From NCBI GenBank assembly GCA_948851665.1, contig CAQOWG010000005.1, positions 7,697 through 71,696 on the forward strand: DNA of 64,000 nucleotides, given 5' to 3'. How positions within the stretch are numbered: the first letter of the stretch is position 1; every line of letters begins with the position of its first letter. The position numbers and the translations under genes are program-made. Under the pieces are notes generated by a model. The model had not been told where the DNA came from and ran no database searches. It worked only from the letters and a program-made list of their open reading frames with translations. The DNA is from an uncultured Candidatus Saccharibacteria bacterium. Lineage in GTDB: Bacteria; Patescibacteriota; Saccharimonadia; Saccharimonadales; Saccharimonadaceae. Of this stretch, positions 53,056-62,921 are shown piece after piece.

Positions 53056-54041
53056 AGGCTATCCTCTGTGACGTTAGCGAGCAAATCTGGCACGATTTTT
53101 ACTAAATCGGATAGGACTTCAGCATAGTCTGTATCGTAAGTCCGAAAACCAGCAGCATAAGGATGGCCACCACCACCAAAATAACCCGCAACTTGCTCAG
53201 CAATCGGTGCGCTGGCACGAATTTTGCCAGTTACTTTGCCATCAGGATAGGTTTTAATGACAACCGCAATCTCGACGCCCTCAACCATACGCATTTCTTC
53301 AAGGATCAAAACACCGGGATTGTACTCCTGAGAATAGGTTTGAATGTCTTCGAAAGGAATATGGACGGTTGCGAGTTGACCATCAAGAGAATATTCGATA
53401 CGCTTAATGAGGTCGGCTTTATAATCTAGGATTCGAGGAGATTTTTTCATAAAATCACGACGATGTTCTTCGAGCTTGGCGGGATTAGCGCCACAATCAA
53501 TCAATTCGGCCATAGTGCGCATAGTTTCGGCGGTGACCGAAGCGCTAACTAGCCCTAGAGTATCAGACGAGATAGCGGAATAGATTACGCTTGCAGCTTC
53601 GGCCGAGATGGTTAAGTTATTTGCTTTGGCAACATGATAAATTAAATCGGCACAGGCAGGACGAGATTCAATGATAGCTTCGTGCGAAAAGTCGAGATCA
53701 TCTTCGGATTCATGATGGTCGAAGACAAAGACTGGCTTAGAATAGAGGCAATTCCTGATAGCACTGTCCTCAAGCAGCTTAGATAATAGAATGCTGGCAG
53801 CCGTATCGACAATGATGTAGCCGTCAGCTTTATAGTCAAAATCAATACTCACCCGAGACCAATCATCGAAATAGTGAAGATACTGCGGAATATCGATCGG
53901 GCAATAGAGGGTATTTTCGGTATTGGTTAAAATATAGTCAAGCGCAATTGCAGAGCCTAATGAATCACCGTCAGGATTTTCCGCCTGGATAATACAGATA
54001 TGTTTTTTGCCGTTCAAGAAATGAGAAAACTTTTCATACAT
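53052..54041 (-). CDS. DHH-family phosphoesterase (NrnA-like)
   Basis: The 329-residue protein has the DHH set: AENPDGDSLGSAIALDYIL, IIVDTAASILL, VFDHHESEDD, and the C-terminal DHHA1 block YFGGGGHPYAAGFR. This is the nanoRNase/pAp phosphatase layout, acting on short oligonucleotides or cyclic dinucleotide products. TATAAT lies seven bases before the ATG. It overlaps the hydrolase downstream by four bases. Confidence 0.9.
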   Translation of the reverse strand: MYEKFSHFLNGKKHICIIQAENPDGDSLGSAIALDYILTNTENTLYCPIDIPQYLHYFDDWSRVSIDFDYKADGYIIVDTAASILLSKLLEDSAIRNCLYSKPVFVFDHHESEDDLDFSHEAIIESRPACADLIYHVAKANNLTISAEAASVIYSAISSDTLGLVSASVTAETMRTMAELIDCGANPAKLEEHRRDFMKKSPRILDYKADLIKRIEYSLDGQLATVHIPFEDIQTYSQEYNPGVLILEEMRMVEGVEIAVVIKTYPDGKVTGKIRASAPIAEQVAGYFGGGGHPYAAGFRTYDTDYAEVLSDLVKIVPDLLANVTEDSL

Positions 54042-54088
54042 ACATTATATTATACTCTTAAAACCGTGCCTTTTCAAGGGCAGGGAGA

Positions 54089-54760
54089 CTAGTGAAGTTT
54101 TTTGCGATGTCGTTTTTGGCTAACTTCAAGATTTGGAAATGCTTTGGCAAGACGACGATCGAGTTTGCTGCGTTCCATCATAACGTTACGAATGTTCTTA
54201 GAAATCTCGGCCGTTGCGTCAGCCTCAACAGTGCCAGCTGCAACGCGAAAGTGCAGAATAAGAATAAGCGACCAAGAGAGGTCGATAAGGTTAATTGTAA
54301 AAAGCGTAGCGGCGACCGCCAAAATGACGACATTACTAAATCCACCCAAGAAGCTAAGCATGGTCGGAGTAAAAAATTCTATAACTAAAACTCCGAGCAG
54401 GCCAATGCCAAGCATAGCGCCTAAACAGGTGCGACCATTAATATTGAAAGGTTGTGTTTTATAATCCCACCAGCGTACATGAAAACAAGCTTCCATCCAG
54501 AAGCTAGTGACATATTCGAGGATTCCGCCACCAATCATACAGAGCAAAAAGACAAGCCAAACTTGGTCAATGCCACTAAAAATCCAGGAACCTAGCACCG
54601 CCCCAACACCATAAATCGGGCAAATTGGACCAATCAGAAAACCACGATTATAAATGCGGTGATGCTGAATGAGTGTCGCTACCATTTCAATGAACCAACC
54701 AAGGCAGGAGTAGGCAAGAAAAACCAGAAACCAGGTTGCAACTCCACGCAAAATATCCAT
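54089..54760 (-). CDS. CmpB-like putative ABC-transporter type IV membrane protein (paralogue)
   Basis: The 223-residue protein has five to six helices and the same blocks as the gene at 13114: YNRGFLIGPICPIYGVGAVLG, GGILEYVTSFWMEACFH and WWDYKTQPFNINGRTCLG. The C-terminal 40 residues are basic. The family role is unknown. ATG 54760 abuts the rmuC stop, so the genes are cotranscribed. Confidence 0.8.
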   Translation of the reverse strand: MDILRGVATWFLVFLAYSCLGWFIEMVATLIQHHRIYNRGFLIGPICPIYGVGAVLGSWIFSGIDQVWLVFLLCMIGGGILEYVTSFWMEACFHVRWWDYKTQPFNINGRTCLGAMLGIGLLGVLVIEFFTPTMLSFLGGFSNVVILAVAATLFTINLIDLSWSLILILHFRVAAGTVEADATAEISKNIRNVMMERSKLDRRLAKAFPNLEVSQKRHRKKLH

Positions 54761-55947
54761 TAGACCTCGACGTTCCCGATTAGTTTAACGCTCTCAGTTT
54801 CGGGAAGAGTCTCGACGTCCCGAAGTTTTCGTTCAATTTGACGAGAAGTTGTTTCGGCATTACCAATTTTGTTAGCGGTTTCTTCCAGCTTCTTCTTAGT
54901 GGCGGCAAGCAAATCACCAAATTTACCAAATTGGGTCTTGACGGCGCCAAGAGTCTGCCAAACCTCAGCAGAGCGCTTTTCAATTGCAACAGTTCGAAAG
55001 CCCATAGTAAGGCCAGAAAGTATGACTGGCAGAGTGCTAGGTGAACAGATGGTGACATTTTGTTTTTGGCGGACCTCGTCGAAGAGCCCCGGGATGCGTA
55101 AAATCTCGGCATACAAGCTCTCAGTCGGCACGAACATTACGCCAAAATCAGTTGTTTCTGGCGGGTTGAGGTACTTACTGGAAATCTTTTTGGCTTGGGT
55201 TTTAACATCGGTAGCAAGCTCTTTGCGCCATTTCTCAATTTCCTCTTTGTTGCCAGTATCATAGGCAGCGACAAGCCGTGAGTAATTCTCGACTGGAAAC
55301 TTAGAATCGATTGGTAAGTAGACAGTGACATCATTCTGGCCAGGCATCTTGATGGCAAATTCAACACGATCCGCGCTGCCTGCCTTGGTAGCAAAGTTTT
55401 CCTCGTACTGCTCTTTAGTCATGCAGTCAGAAATAATGTTCCCAAGCTGGACTTCACCATAGATGCCACGAGTCTTGACCCCTTCCATAACTTTCTTAAG
55501 ATCGCCAACGCCATTTGCAAGAGTCCTCATTTCGCCGAGACCTTGATAAACTTGTTTAAGCTGGCCAGAGATTTGATTAAAACTTTCATTGAAACGTTTT
55601 TCAACGGATTTTTGCAGCTTTTCGTCTACGGTTTCACGCATCTGGTCAAGCTTTTTAGAATTATCATCCTGAAGTGATTTGATACGATCGTTCATGACTT
55701 TTTGGACACCCTGCAAATTCTCGGAAATTTCTTTGCGGCTACCTTGTAGGCTTTCGTTGATCTCTTTGCGGTTCTCACGAAACTCCGCTTCAATCTTGGG
55801 GGTAATCTTATCAAGTCCGCCCTCGACGCGAATGAGTCGCTCTTCCATTTTTGAAGTGTCAACTTGGGGGGCAGGGGCTTTACGAAAGAGCAGGATAACT
55901 AGTCCGCCAAGGTTAATAAGCAGTAAGCCAATAATCGCATATTCCAT
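54760..55947 (-). CDS. rmuC: RmuC-like DNA recombination protein
   Basis: The 395-residue protein has an N-terminal transmembrane helix (3-22), a long coiled coil (residues 30-140) and the RmuC restriction-like nuclease domain: TRGIYGEVQLGNII, VEFAIKMPGQNDVTVYLPIDSKFPVENY, FGVMFVPTESLYAE and ILSGLTMGFRTVAIEK. RmuC limits inversions or rearrangements at short repeats. TATAAT lies seven bases before the ATG. Confidence 0.9.
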   Translation of the reverse strand: MEYAIIGLLLINLGGLVILLFRKAPAPQVDTSKMEERLIRVEGGLDKITPKIEAEFRENRKEINESLQGSRKEISENLQGVQKVMNDRIKSLQDDNSKKLDQMRETVDEKLQKSVEKRFNESFNQISGQLKQVYQGLGEMRTLANGVGDLKKVMEGVKTRGIYGEVQLGNIISDCMTKEQYEENFATKAGSADRVEFAIKMPGQNDVTVYLPIDSKFPVENYSRLVAAYDTGNKEEIEKWRKELATDVKTQAKKISSKYLNPPETTDFGVMFVPTESLYAEILRIPGLFDEVRQKQNVTICSPSTLPVILSGLTMGFRTVAIEKRSAEVWQTLGAVKTQFGKFGDLLAATKKKLEETANKIGNAETTSRQIERKLRDVETLPETESVKLIGNVEV

Positions 55948-55973
55948 ACTGCTTATTATAGCACAACTCCTAG

Positions 55974-58019
55974 TTACTGGCGACGCTCACGGATGATTCG
56001 GCGACTTGAGCAATAGGTGATGACGAAGTATGCACCATAGATGGAAATGAGGATGAGTGAGACGGTCGGAAGAGCATTGGTAATATCGACACCGCCAAAA
56101 GTCGAGACGAGGAAGTTACAGAAGATTAGGCCGAAGACTGAGTGTAGAATGGCAATCGCGAGCGGGAAGACAAAGAAGATGAAGATTTGCCAGAAGAGCG
56201 CGCGATTCAGCATACTATTGCTGGCGCCGATTCTACGCAAAGTCTCGTACTTCCTGGCGTTGTCGTTGCTCTCGGAGAGTTCTTTGAGCGCGAGGACAGC
56301 TGCGCTAGAAATCAGGAAAATAATTCCAAGGTACAGGCCGATAAAGGTCACGAGTGCAGACGTGCCAACGTTATTATCGATAATGTCCTGTTTGGTCTCG
56401 ACGTTATAGTAATAGATCTCGCCCATATCGGAGCCATCTTCGCGATAGAAACGGTCAGCGCCAGTTGTGATTTTAGTGGTGGCAAGATCTGGGTCGACGC
56501 CATCTTTAAATTGGCCAATCAAAAGTTGCTTTTGGTGAACGTCGCCGCTAAATTTGAAATCGTCCGAAACGATGATGATACCCATGTTGACGCCGGCCAT
56601 TTCTAGCCGCACTGTGCCATCAATACATTCGGGATACTTGGGCGACAGGGTCTGATCCAGTACAGTAATCTGCTGACCATCCTTGAGAGCAGTATTGCGT
56701 AGCTCGGCGATTTGACGATAGCTAGCTAGGATTGCATATTCATTGGCCCCAAGTTCCACAGTCGGTAGTTCAAAGAGCTTGGCGAGACGATTATAATCAG
56801 ACTGGCGGATAAACTCTTCGGTGGTGTTGTAAATCTTACCGGAATCAGGATCATACTCCGAAGTGGTGCCAGCACGCAGGAAATCGGAATTAGCATAACT
56901 TTCGGCGAGGTAAGTGCGATACGTAATAATATCATCAAGCCAATCTTCAAGTTTAAGATTTACTTCGTCTTTATAAAACTTGGTAATGTCTGGTGCGTCA
57001 CGACCGAGTGCTGTGATTTCGACATCAGCAGGCAAAGCTTTGTCGATAGATTCATGTAGACTATAATTGATTGACATAGCCGAACCAAGGACACAGATTG
57101 TCACGAATAACATCAAACAAATCAGGCTCATTGAAGCGACCGTGGTATTAATCTTGCTACTGAATTGGCGAAGGACAAAGGAGTTGAGTTTGTGATAGTA
57201 AACTTGTTTGAAGCTCATGAAAATGCGTAGCAGAATCCCAGACAGCGACCAGAACAGTGCGAACGTCGCCACAACACCCATGGCAATAGGGATCAGTAAG
57301 ACTTCGGGGCCTTCGGAATCGACGATGAGATTATTGAGACCGGCCGTCACTAAATAGTAAGCATAGCCAAGTAGGATGGCGGCAGTAATAAAGACAGCTG
57401 TACAGAGCCAGAGGTTTTTATTTTTGATTTTTTCATTGCGCCTACCGTTTGACAGAAGGTTGATGAGTTTTTGACGACTAATGTTAATCGTACTAAGAAT
57501 CATGACAACAATGTAGATGATAGCAAAGTAAAGAATAGTTTTGAGGAAGGCGGACGCAGAAAAGACAAACTGGAAACTCGTGAGATTAGCGTCGAACATG
57601 TTAGCGACAAGAACACTGGTAAATTGCGATGCAACTATACCAAGTACTAGGCCAATTCCGAGCGAGAGCAGGCCGATGAGGAAAGTTTCGAGTACCAATA
57701 CTAAGGAAATTTGGCGCTTACTCATGCCAAGCGTGAGATAAAGTCCAAATTCTTTGCTGCGACGCTTGATTAAAAATCGCGAGGCGTAAATAATTAGCGC
57801 GCCAAGAATGAACGACACAAAAACGCTCACTATCCCCATGATAGTGTTGAGTAGGTCGATAATAGCGCGGACGCGGTCGGTGACGTCGAGCATGACCGAC
57901 TGGCTTTCAAGTGAGTTAAAAACATAGAAAATGGCGACACCAATCACGAGCGTGAAGAAGTAAACTGCGTAATCTTTAATACTACGCTGAATGTTTTTGA
58001 AAGCAAGTTTTGCAAACAT
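55974..58019 (-). CDS. BceB-type FtsX ABC permease
   Basis: The 681-residue protein shows the BceB layout of ten helices, including segments near 16-35, 60-80, 105-130 and 155-180, with a large external domain of about 200 residues (340-530) between helices 7 and 8. The FtsX signature is RRSKEFGLYLTLGMSKRQISLVLVLET. Such permeases detect or remove peptide antibiotics. The start follows its ATPase by nine bases. Confidence 0.88.
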   Translation of the reverse strand: MFAKLAFKNIQRSIKDYAVYFFTLVIGVAIFYVFNSLESQSVMLDVTDRVRAIIDLLNTIMGIVSVFVSFILGALIIYASRFLIKRRSKEFGLYLTLGMSKRQISLVLVLETFLIGLLSLGIGLVLGIVASQFTSVLVANMFDANLTSFQFVFSASAFLKTILYFAIIYIVVMILSTINISRQKLINLLSNGRRNEKIKNKNLWLCTAVFITAAILLGYAYYLVTAGLNNLIVDSEGPEVLLIPIAMGVVATFALFWSLSGILLRIFMSFKQVYYHKLNSFVLRQFSSKINTTVASMSLICLMLFVTICVLGSAMSINYSLHESIDKALPADVEITALGRDAPDITKFYKDEVNLKLEDWLDDIITYRTYLAESYANSDFLRAGTTSEYDPDSGKIYNTTEEFIRQSDYNRLAKLFELPTVELGANEYAILASYRQIAELRNTALKDGQQITVLDQTLSPKYPECIDGTVRLEMAGVNMGIIIVSDDFKFSGDVHQKQLLIGQFKDGVDPDLATTKITTGADRFYREDGSDMGEIYYYNVETKQDIIDNNVGTSALVTFIGLYLGIIFLISSAAVLALKELSESNDNARKYETLRRIGASNSMLNRALFWQIFIFFVFPLAIAILHSVFGLIFCNFLVSTFGGVDITNALPTVSLILISIYGAYFVITYCSSRRIIRERRQ

Positions 58020-58028
58020 GTTAAACTC

Positions 58029-58796
58029 CTACAAAACATCGTTGTTATTACCACCGAGTACGGTGATGACATTGATAATTTCGTTGAAAAACTCCTTGCG
58101 CGAATCTTTGCCGCGACGAATTTCGCTGTAAATCTTACCGTCTTTTAAGAAAATGACGCGCGATGCGTAACTAGCAGCGAAAGCGTCGTGAGTTACCATC
58201 AGAATTGTGGCAGAAAGACGCGAGTTTAGCATTTCAAATTGCTCAAGCAAAGATGTGGCGGACTTGGAATCGAGTGCACCAGTCGGCTCATCGGCCAGAA
58301 CCAGCTTTGGACTTGTGATGATGGCGCGAGCAGACGCGACGCGTTGGCGCTGACCACCAGACATTTGATATGGAAACTTATTTAGGACGCTTTTAATGTC
58401 AAGTTCATCAGCAATATGTTCGACGCGGTCTTCGATTTCGTAGCTTTTGACACCGAGAATCGAGAGGGCAAGGGCGATGTTTTCAAAACCAGTTAGTGAA
58501 TCGAGCAGATTGAAATCCTGAAAGATAAAGCCAAGATTCTCACGGCGAAAACGGTTGAGCCCCTCGCCTTTTAACGCAGTAATGTCAATACCATCGACGA
58601 TGATTTTGCCAGCTGTGACACGATCGATTGTGGCGATGCAATTAAGCAGAGTGGTCTTACCAGAGCCGCTAGCGCCCATAATGGCAACGAACTCTGCTGG
58701 TTCCACCGCGAAGCTGACTTTGTCGACCGCTTTCGTAAGCGACGAACGACTGCCATAGTATTTTTCGACTTTCTCGAGTTGTAAAATTTGTTTCAT
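58029..58796 (-). CDS. BceA-type ABC ATPase
   Basis: The 255-residue ATPase has Walker A MGASGSGKTTLLN, the FQDFNLLDSL Q-loop, the MSGGQRQRVASARAI signature and LVLADEPTGALDS. It ends with a basic then acidic tail. It is coupled with the permease at 55974 and follows the kinase gene by about 56 bases, with an AAAGGAGAA site. This is the standard Bce order. Confidence 0.92.
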   Translation of the reverse strand: MKQILQLEKVEKYYGSRSSLTKAVDKVSFAVEPAEFVAIMGASGSGKTTLLNCIATIDRVTAGKIIVDGIDITALKGEGLNRFRRENLGFIFQDFNLLDSLTGFENIALALSILGVKSYEIEDRVEHIADELDIKSVLNKFPYQMSGGQRQRVASARAIITSPKLVLADEPTGALDSKSATSLLEQFEMLNSRLSATILMVTHDAFAASYASRVIFLKDGKIYSEIRRGKDSRKEFFNEIINVITVLGGNNNDVL

Positions 58797-58852
58797 AGTT
58801 CTCCTTTGTCTTGATTATAAACAATCCGGGGAAAGTTGTCGCTGGCGCAAGG

Positions 58853-59860
58853 TTACGCGGAGATTACATTTTTGTAATAATCGTGATCATGAAAATCAAT
58901 CGTGACGATGGTGCCAGATTGATTCGGCGAGGTAATCGTGATAGTATGGCCGAGCTTGTCACAAAGATTTTTGACAATGTAGAGCCCCATACCAGTAGAA
59001 TGGACGCCAGAATACTTGCGACCATTCTGCCCAGTAAACGATTTTTCAAAAACGCGCGGTAAATCTTTAGCGCTAATACCGATGCCGTTGTCGATAATAC
59101 TAAGCTCAGTGTCGTGAGCGTGCTTAGCGGCGCAAATCGTGATGTTTTTCGCACCATATTTGACAGAGTTTTGGAGTAGCTGGTTGACGATAAACTCCAA
59201 CCATTTTGAGTCCGTATCGACAGCAACATCTAATCCAGAAGTTTTGAGAGTGATGTCGTGCTTTTGGAAAATAACGCGGTTTCTTTCGGCAAGGCGCTCA
59301 ACGATTTGGCTGAGTTTGACGCTCTTGAAAAGATAGTCCTGGTCGGCATTTTTACTGCGCGCAAAATAGAGAATCTGCTCCAAATAATTGTCGAGTGCGG
59401 CTAACTCAGTGGCAATGTCAGGGTTATGATTAAGAAGCGCCACGGTCGAGATGGGCGTCTTGGCTTCGTGAATCCATAGCTCAAGATATTCGCAGAAGTC
59501 ATCAAGCGCAGCGGAATTGCGCGTAATCTCCTCGCGCATAGATTTGTCGGTTTCGTAAAGTAAATCATGCAAAATTTGCCCATCAAGGAAATTAGGACGC
59601 TCCAAAATTTCGGTGATAAGATATTTTTGTTGCAATTGTTGGAAGTTTTGCTGAAGTTCATGGTAGAACTTTGCGCGACGGACGTAGTCAGTGATGGTCA
59701 ACACGACAAACACTACAGCGAAGAAAAGGTTAATAAAAATTATGAGCGCGAGTGGAATTTTGAAGGCAATCAGAAATAAGTCCAACACCAAGAATGAGAT
59801 GGGTACAATTACAATCGCGGAAAGGTGATCACGTAAAAAACGCGTAGCGTAAGATTTCAT
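58853..59860 (-). CDS. BceS-like intramembrane-sensing histidine kinase
   Basis: The 335-residue kinase has two closely spaced N-terminal helices (17-35, 36-57) with almost no external loop, as in BceS. The H-box is LWIHEAKTPISTVALL, the N-box LLQNSVKYGAKNI, and the G-boxes IIDNGIGISAKDLPRVFEKSF and STGMGLYIVKNLC. It presumably reads the transporter state and not the drug directly. It overlaps the response-regulator gene by four bases. Confidence 0.92.
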   Translation of the reverse strand: MKSYATRFLRDHLSAIVIVPISFLVLDLFLIAFKIPLALIIFINLFFAVVFVVLTITDYVRRAKFYHELQQNFQQLQQKYLITEILERPNFLDGQILHDLLYETDKSMREEITRNSAALDDFCEYLELWIHEAKTPISTVALLNHNPDIATELAALDNYLEQILYFARSKNADQDYLFKSVKLSQIVERLAERNRVIFQKHDITLKTSGLDVAVDTDSKWLEFIVNQLLQNSVKYGAKNITICAAKHAHDTELSIIDNGIGISAKDLPRVFEKSFTGQNGRKYSGVHSTGMGLYIVKNLCDKLGHTITITSPNQSGTIVTIDFHDHDYYKNVISA

Positions 59861-60531
59861 TGTAGAATGTATCCCAGACCTTTGCGCGAGGCGATGGCGT
59901 CTTCGAGGCCGAGCTTGGTAAACTTAGAGCGCAGACGACTAATATTGACGGTCAGAGCATTATCATTGATGTATTCTTGATTATGCCAAAGTTCGGTCAT
60001 GAGCGTCTCGCGCGAAATGATCTTGCCGGGAGTTTTTAGAAGCGTACGCAAAATCACCATTTCATTTTTGGTAAGCTCTAGTGTTTTTGTATTGTTTTTA
60101 ATTGAGCCTTCAAGAAGATTGATAGTGAGGTGATGAAATGGCACGATACTTGGCTGATTATTGCCGCGTCGAAGTACAGCCTCAATGTGGAGCAAAAGTA
60201 GCTGAGGATTAAAAGGCTTTGTGACATAGTCGTCTGCGCCAAAATCAAGAGCAATCATTTCGTCGGCTTCGGAATTGCTACTAGTGATCATAATGACTGG
60301 AGTTTGAGACGTCTTTCTGAGAAGTCGTAACAGAATCGCGCCGTTATGATCGGGCAAGTGGAGGTCAAGCAAAATTAAATCCGGGGAAGATTTGAGTAGT
60401 TCTTCGACAAAATGTGGAGCGTCGAGCGCAAAATTATTATAACAAACTGGCTCAAAATCAGCCTCGCTAAGAATCTGCGAGAGCGCGCCACGCATTGCGG
60501 GGTCATCTTCAATAATAGTAATTCTAGACAT
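59857..60531 (-). CDS. OmpR-family response regulator (BceR-like)
   Basis: The 224-residue protein starts at MSRITIIEDD, where TATAAT lies seven bases upstream (leaderless); the longer 18-codon extension is not favoured. The receiver has IIEDDPAM, the phosphoacceptor in LILLDLHLPD, ITSSNSE and the DYVTKPFNP lysine. The winged-helix domain ends MTELWHNQEYINDNALTVNISRLRSKF. It probably controls the downstream Bce transporter genes. Confidence 0.94.
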   Translation of the reverse strand: MSRITIIEDDPAMRGALSQILSEADFEPVCYNNFALDAPHFVEELLKSSPDLILLDLHLPDHNGAILLRLLRKTSQTPVIMITSSNSEADEMIALDFGADDYVTKPFNPQLLLLHIEAVLRRGNNQPSIVPFHHLTINLLEGSIKNNTKTLELTKNEMVILRTLLKTPGKIISRETLMTELWHNQEYINDNALTVNISRLRSKFTKLGLEDAIASRKGLGYILQ

Positions 60532-60555
60532 ATTATATATTATATAACAAAAACT

Positions 60556-60583
60556 GCCCCGAAGAAAAATACATCTTCGAGGC
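60556..60583 (-). terminator. Terminator of a short transcript upstream of the response regulator
   Basis: GCCCCGAAGA (60556-60565) and TCTTCGAGGC (60574-60583) form a 10-bp stem with one G-T pair. On the minus strand AGTTTTTG follows. It closes a transcription unit lying at about 60,590-60,735. Confidence 0.7.
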
Positions 60584-60620
60584 AATTATGGTCTTACTAA
60601 TACTCCACAGGCTGGATACG

Positions 60621-60716
60621 TCAGCTTTCTTTCTGCTGAGGATCAGAATCTTCTTCGCCGTGGTCGGGTTTTTCCTCATCAGGCTTTTCATCGGAAAAAT
60701 CTAGCGATATTCTAAT
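60621..60716 (-). CDS. Possible 31-residue acidic peptide (uncertain)
   Basis: A short frame ends DDPQQKES-like, rich in D, E, K and P (SDEKPDEEKPDHGEEDSD). There is no ATG; the likely initiator would be ATT at 60716, just after a TATAAA-like box. It sits between the EF-G terminator and its own terminator, so a small transcript exists here in principle. It may be non-coding. Confidence 0.3.
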   Translation of the reverse strand: MRISLDFSDEKPDEEKPDHGEEDSDPQQKES

Positions 60717-60737
60717 GTTTATAGAGATAGCACACGC

Positions 60738-60760
60738 AAAAAGCCCCGCCTGAGCGGAGC
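60738..60760 (-). terminator. Terminator after fusA
   Basis: GCCCCGC (60743-60749) and GCGGAGC (60754-60760) form a stem with one G-T pair. On the minus strand TTTTT follows. Confidence 0.85.
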
Positions 60761-60781
60761 TTTTTTGGCTAGAGATTGTAA

Positions 60782-62881
60782 CTACTTCGTATTGCGGGCT
60801 TCAATAATTCCCTGAGCGACGTTGGGTGGAACTTCCTCGTAGGAGAAGAGTTCCATTGAAGAAGCAGCACGACCTTGGCTCATGGAGCGCAGGTCACTGG
60901 TGTAACCGAAGAGATTACCAAGTGGGCAGAACGCCTTGATGAGCTTAGCACCGCCGTTCAAGTCCTCCATGCTGTCGACGCGACCACGGCGAGCGTTGAT
61001 GTCGCCGATCACATCACCCATAAACTCCTCTGGGGTGGTGATTTCGAGCTTCATGACTGGCTCGAGCAGAACGGGCTTGGCCTTCTTGATACCCTCACGA
61101 GTAGCCAAGCTACCGGCGAGTTTGAAAGCGAGCTCATTAGAGTCGACATCGTGGTAGCTACCATCGTAGAGCGTAGCCTTGACATCGACCACTGGATAGC
61201 CAGCAATCACACCGCCAGCGAGAGTTTCTTCGATACCTTTCTGGACGGGCTTGCGGAATTCCTGAGGCACCACGCCACCTTTAATCTGATCGATGAATTC
61301 GAAACCTTTACCGGGTTCGTTTGGTTCAAACTTGACCCAAACGTCACCATACTGACCACTACCACCGGACTGCTTGACGTGCTTACCCTGAGCTTCGGCA
61401 GTACCACGGATAGTTTCACGGTAGGCGACCTGTGGGGCACCAGTGTTAGTCTCTACGCCGTGCTCTTTTTGGAGACGGTCGATAGCGATTTCGATGTGAA
61501 GCTCACCCATACCGGAGATAATAGTCTGGCCGGTTTCCTCATCGGTGTGGACGCGCAAGGTTGGATCTTCCTCAACCAATTTCGAGAGACCGAGACCCAT
61601 TTTTTCCTGATCGGACTTGGTCTTAGGCTCGATTGCAACGGAGACTGGTGGATCTGGGAAGGTGATGTCTTCGAGATGAATCGGATGGGCCGGATCACAG
61701 ATGGTAGTACCAGTGGTGACGTCTTTCATGCCAACCACAGCAGCAATATCGCCGGCGCAGATTTCGGAGATTTCCTCGCGCTTATCAGCGAACATCCGCA
61801 CGATGCGGCCAATGCGCTCTTTATCGCCCTTGGTGGCGTTGAGCACGGTGTCACCGGATTTGAGTTTACCGGCGTAGACGCGGATGAAAATGAGCTTGCC
61901 GACGAAGGGGTCGGTGGCAATTTTGAAAGCGAGGGCAGTAAGTGGCTCACTGTCGCTGGCTTTTCGGACGACTTCGTTGCCAGTCTTGGGGTCGACACCA
62001 ACAGTCTGACCTTGATCGCGATCAAGTGGGCTTGGTAGATATTCGGTTACGAGATCAAGAACTTTCTCAACGATTACACCGCGACCATCACCGCCGGTAA
62101 CGAGGAAGAAATCGCCATCGAGCACGCGCTTACGAAGAGCAGCCTTAAGCTCAACTTCAGAAATAGCTTCTTCACCTTGGTTGAAGAATTTTTCCATCAA
62201 GGCTTCGTCGGCTTGAACGGCTTCCTCAACGAGGAGACTGCGGGCGTTCTTGGCTTTTTCGAGCATATCGGCTGGGATTTCGCCAACGGTCAATTCGTGA
62301 TCGGCGTAATCTTTGTAGGTGTAGGCTTTCATGTCAACGAGGTCAACCACACCACAAATGTCTTTCTCAAAGCCGATTGGCAGGTGAATTGCCACAGCAT
62401 TCTTAGAAAGACGCTTATGAATTGAATCGAGAGACTTATAGAAGTCACCACCAATTTGATTGATTTTGTTGACAAAACAGATGCGAGGCACGCCGTATTT
62501 GGTCGCCTGGCGCCAAACGGTTTCGGATTGAGCTTCGACACCCATCTTGCCATCAAAGACTACTACGGCGCCGTCAAGCACACGCAAAGAGCGTTCCACC
62601 TCAGCGGTAAAGTCGATGTGACCTGGGGTATCGATAACGTTAATCTTGTGACCTTTCCAATAAACTGTCACGGCAGCAGAGGTAATGGTGATACCACGCT
62701 CTTTTTCCTGTTCCATCCAGTCGGTTGTAGCACCACCGGTGTCACCTTTCACGAGGTCGATTTTATGTTTGAGACCGGTGCGATAAAGAATCGCTTCGGA
62801 TGTGGTAGTTTTGCCCGCGTCAATATGAGCGATAATGCCGATATTGCGGAGCTTATCTAGACTATATGTCTCTTGAGCCAT
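60782..62881 (-). CDS. fusA: Elongation factor G
   Basis: The 699-residue translational GTPase has P-loop AHIDAGKTT, GITITSAAVTVYWKG, DTPGHIDFT and NKINQIGGDF, followed by domains II to V. Domain IV has the loop for tRNA mimicry and the C-terminal half contains LLEPVMKLEITTPEEFMGDVIGDINARRG. It drives translocation and works with RRF (frr) in recycling. An AAGGAA site and a TATAAT box (14-15 bases before the ATG) lie upstream, so this mRNA has a leader. Confidence 0.97.
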   Translation of the reverse strand: MAQETYSLDKLRNIGIIAHIDAGKTTTSEAILYRTGLKHKIDLVKGDTGGATTDWMEQEKERGITITSAAVTVYWKGHKINVIDTPGHIDFTAEVERSLRVLDGAVVVFDGKMGVEAQSETVWRQATKYGVPRICFVNKINQIGGDFYKSLDSIHKRLSKNAVAIHLPIGFEKDICGVVDLVDMKAYTYKDYADHELTVGEIPADMLEKAKNARSLLVEEAVQADEALMEKFFNQGEEAISEVELKAALRKRVLDGDFFLVTGGDGRGVIVEKVLDLVTEYLPSPLDRDQGQTVGVDPKTGNEVVRKASDSEPLTALAFKIATDPFVGKLIFIRVYAGKLKSGDTVLNATKGDKERIGRIVRMFADKREEISEICAGDIAAVVGMKDVTTGTTICDPAHPIHLEDITFPDPPVSVAIEPKTKSDQEKMGLGLSKLVEEDPTLRVHTDEETGQTIISGMGELHIEIAIDRLQKEHGVETNTGAPQVAYRETIRGTAEAQGKHVKQSGGSGQYGDVWVKFEPNEPGKGFEFIDQIKGGVVPQEFRKPVQKGIEETLAGGVIAGYPVVDVKATLYDGSYHDVDSNELAFKLAGSLATREGIKKAKPVLLEPVMKLEITTPEEFMGDVIGDINARRGRVDSMEDLNGGAKLIKAFCPLGNLFGYTSDLRSMSQGRAASSMELFSYEEVPPNVAQGIIEARNTK

Positions 62882-62921
62882 AGTGTTCCTTAATTTATTA
62901 TATTTTCCGACTCGACTGAAT

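Noticed and set aside
60875..62038. Long open frame of 387 codons opposite fusA
   Set aside because: It lies entirely antisense to a certain EF-G gene and has no recognisable protein features; codon-bias shadow.
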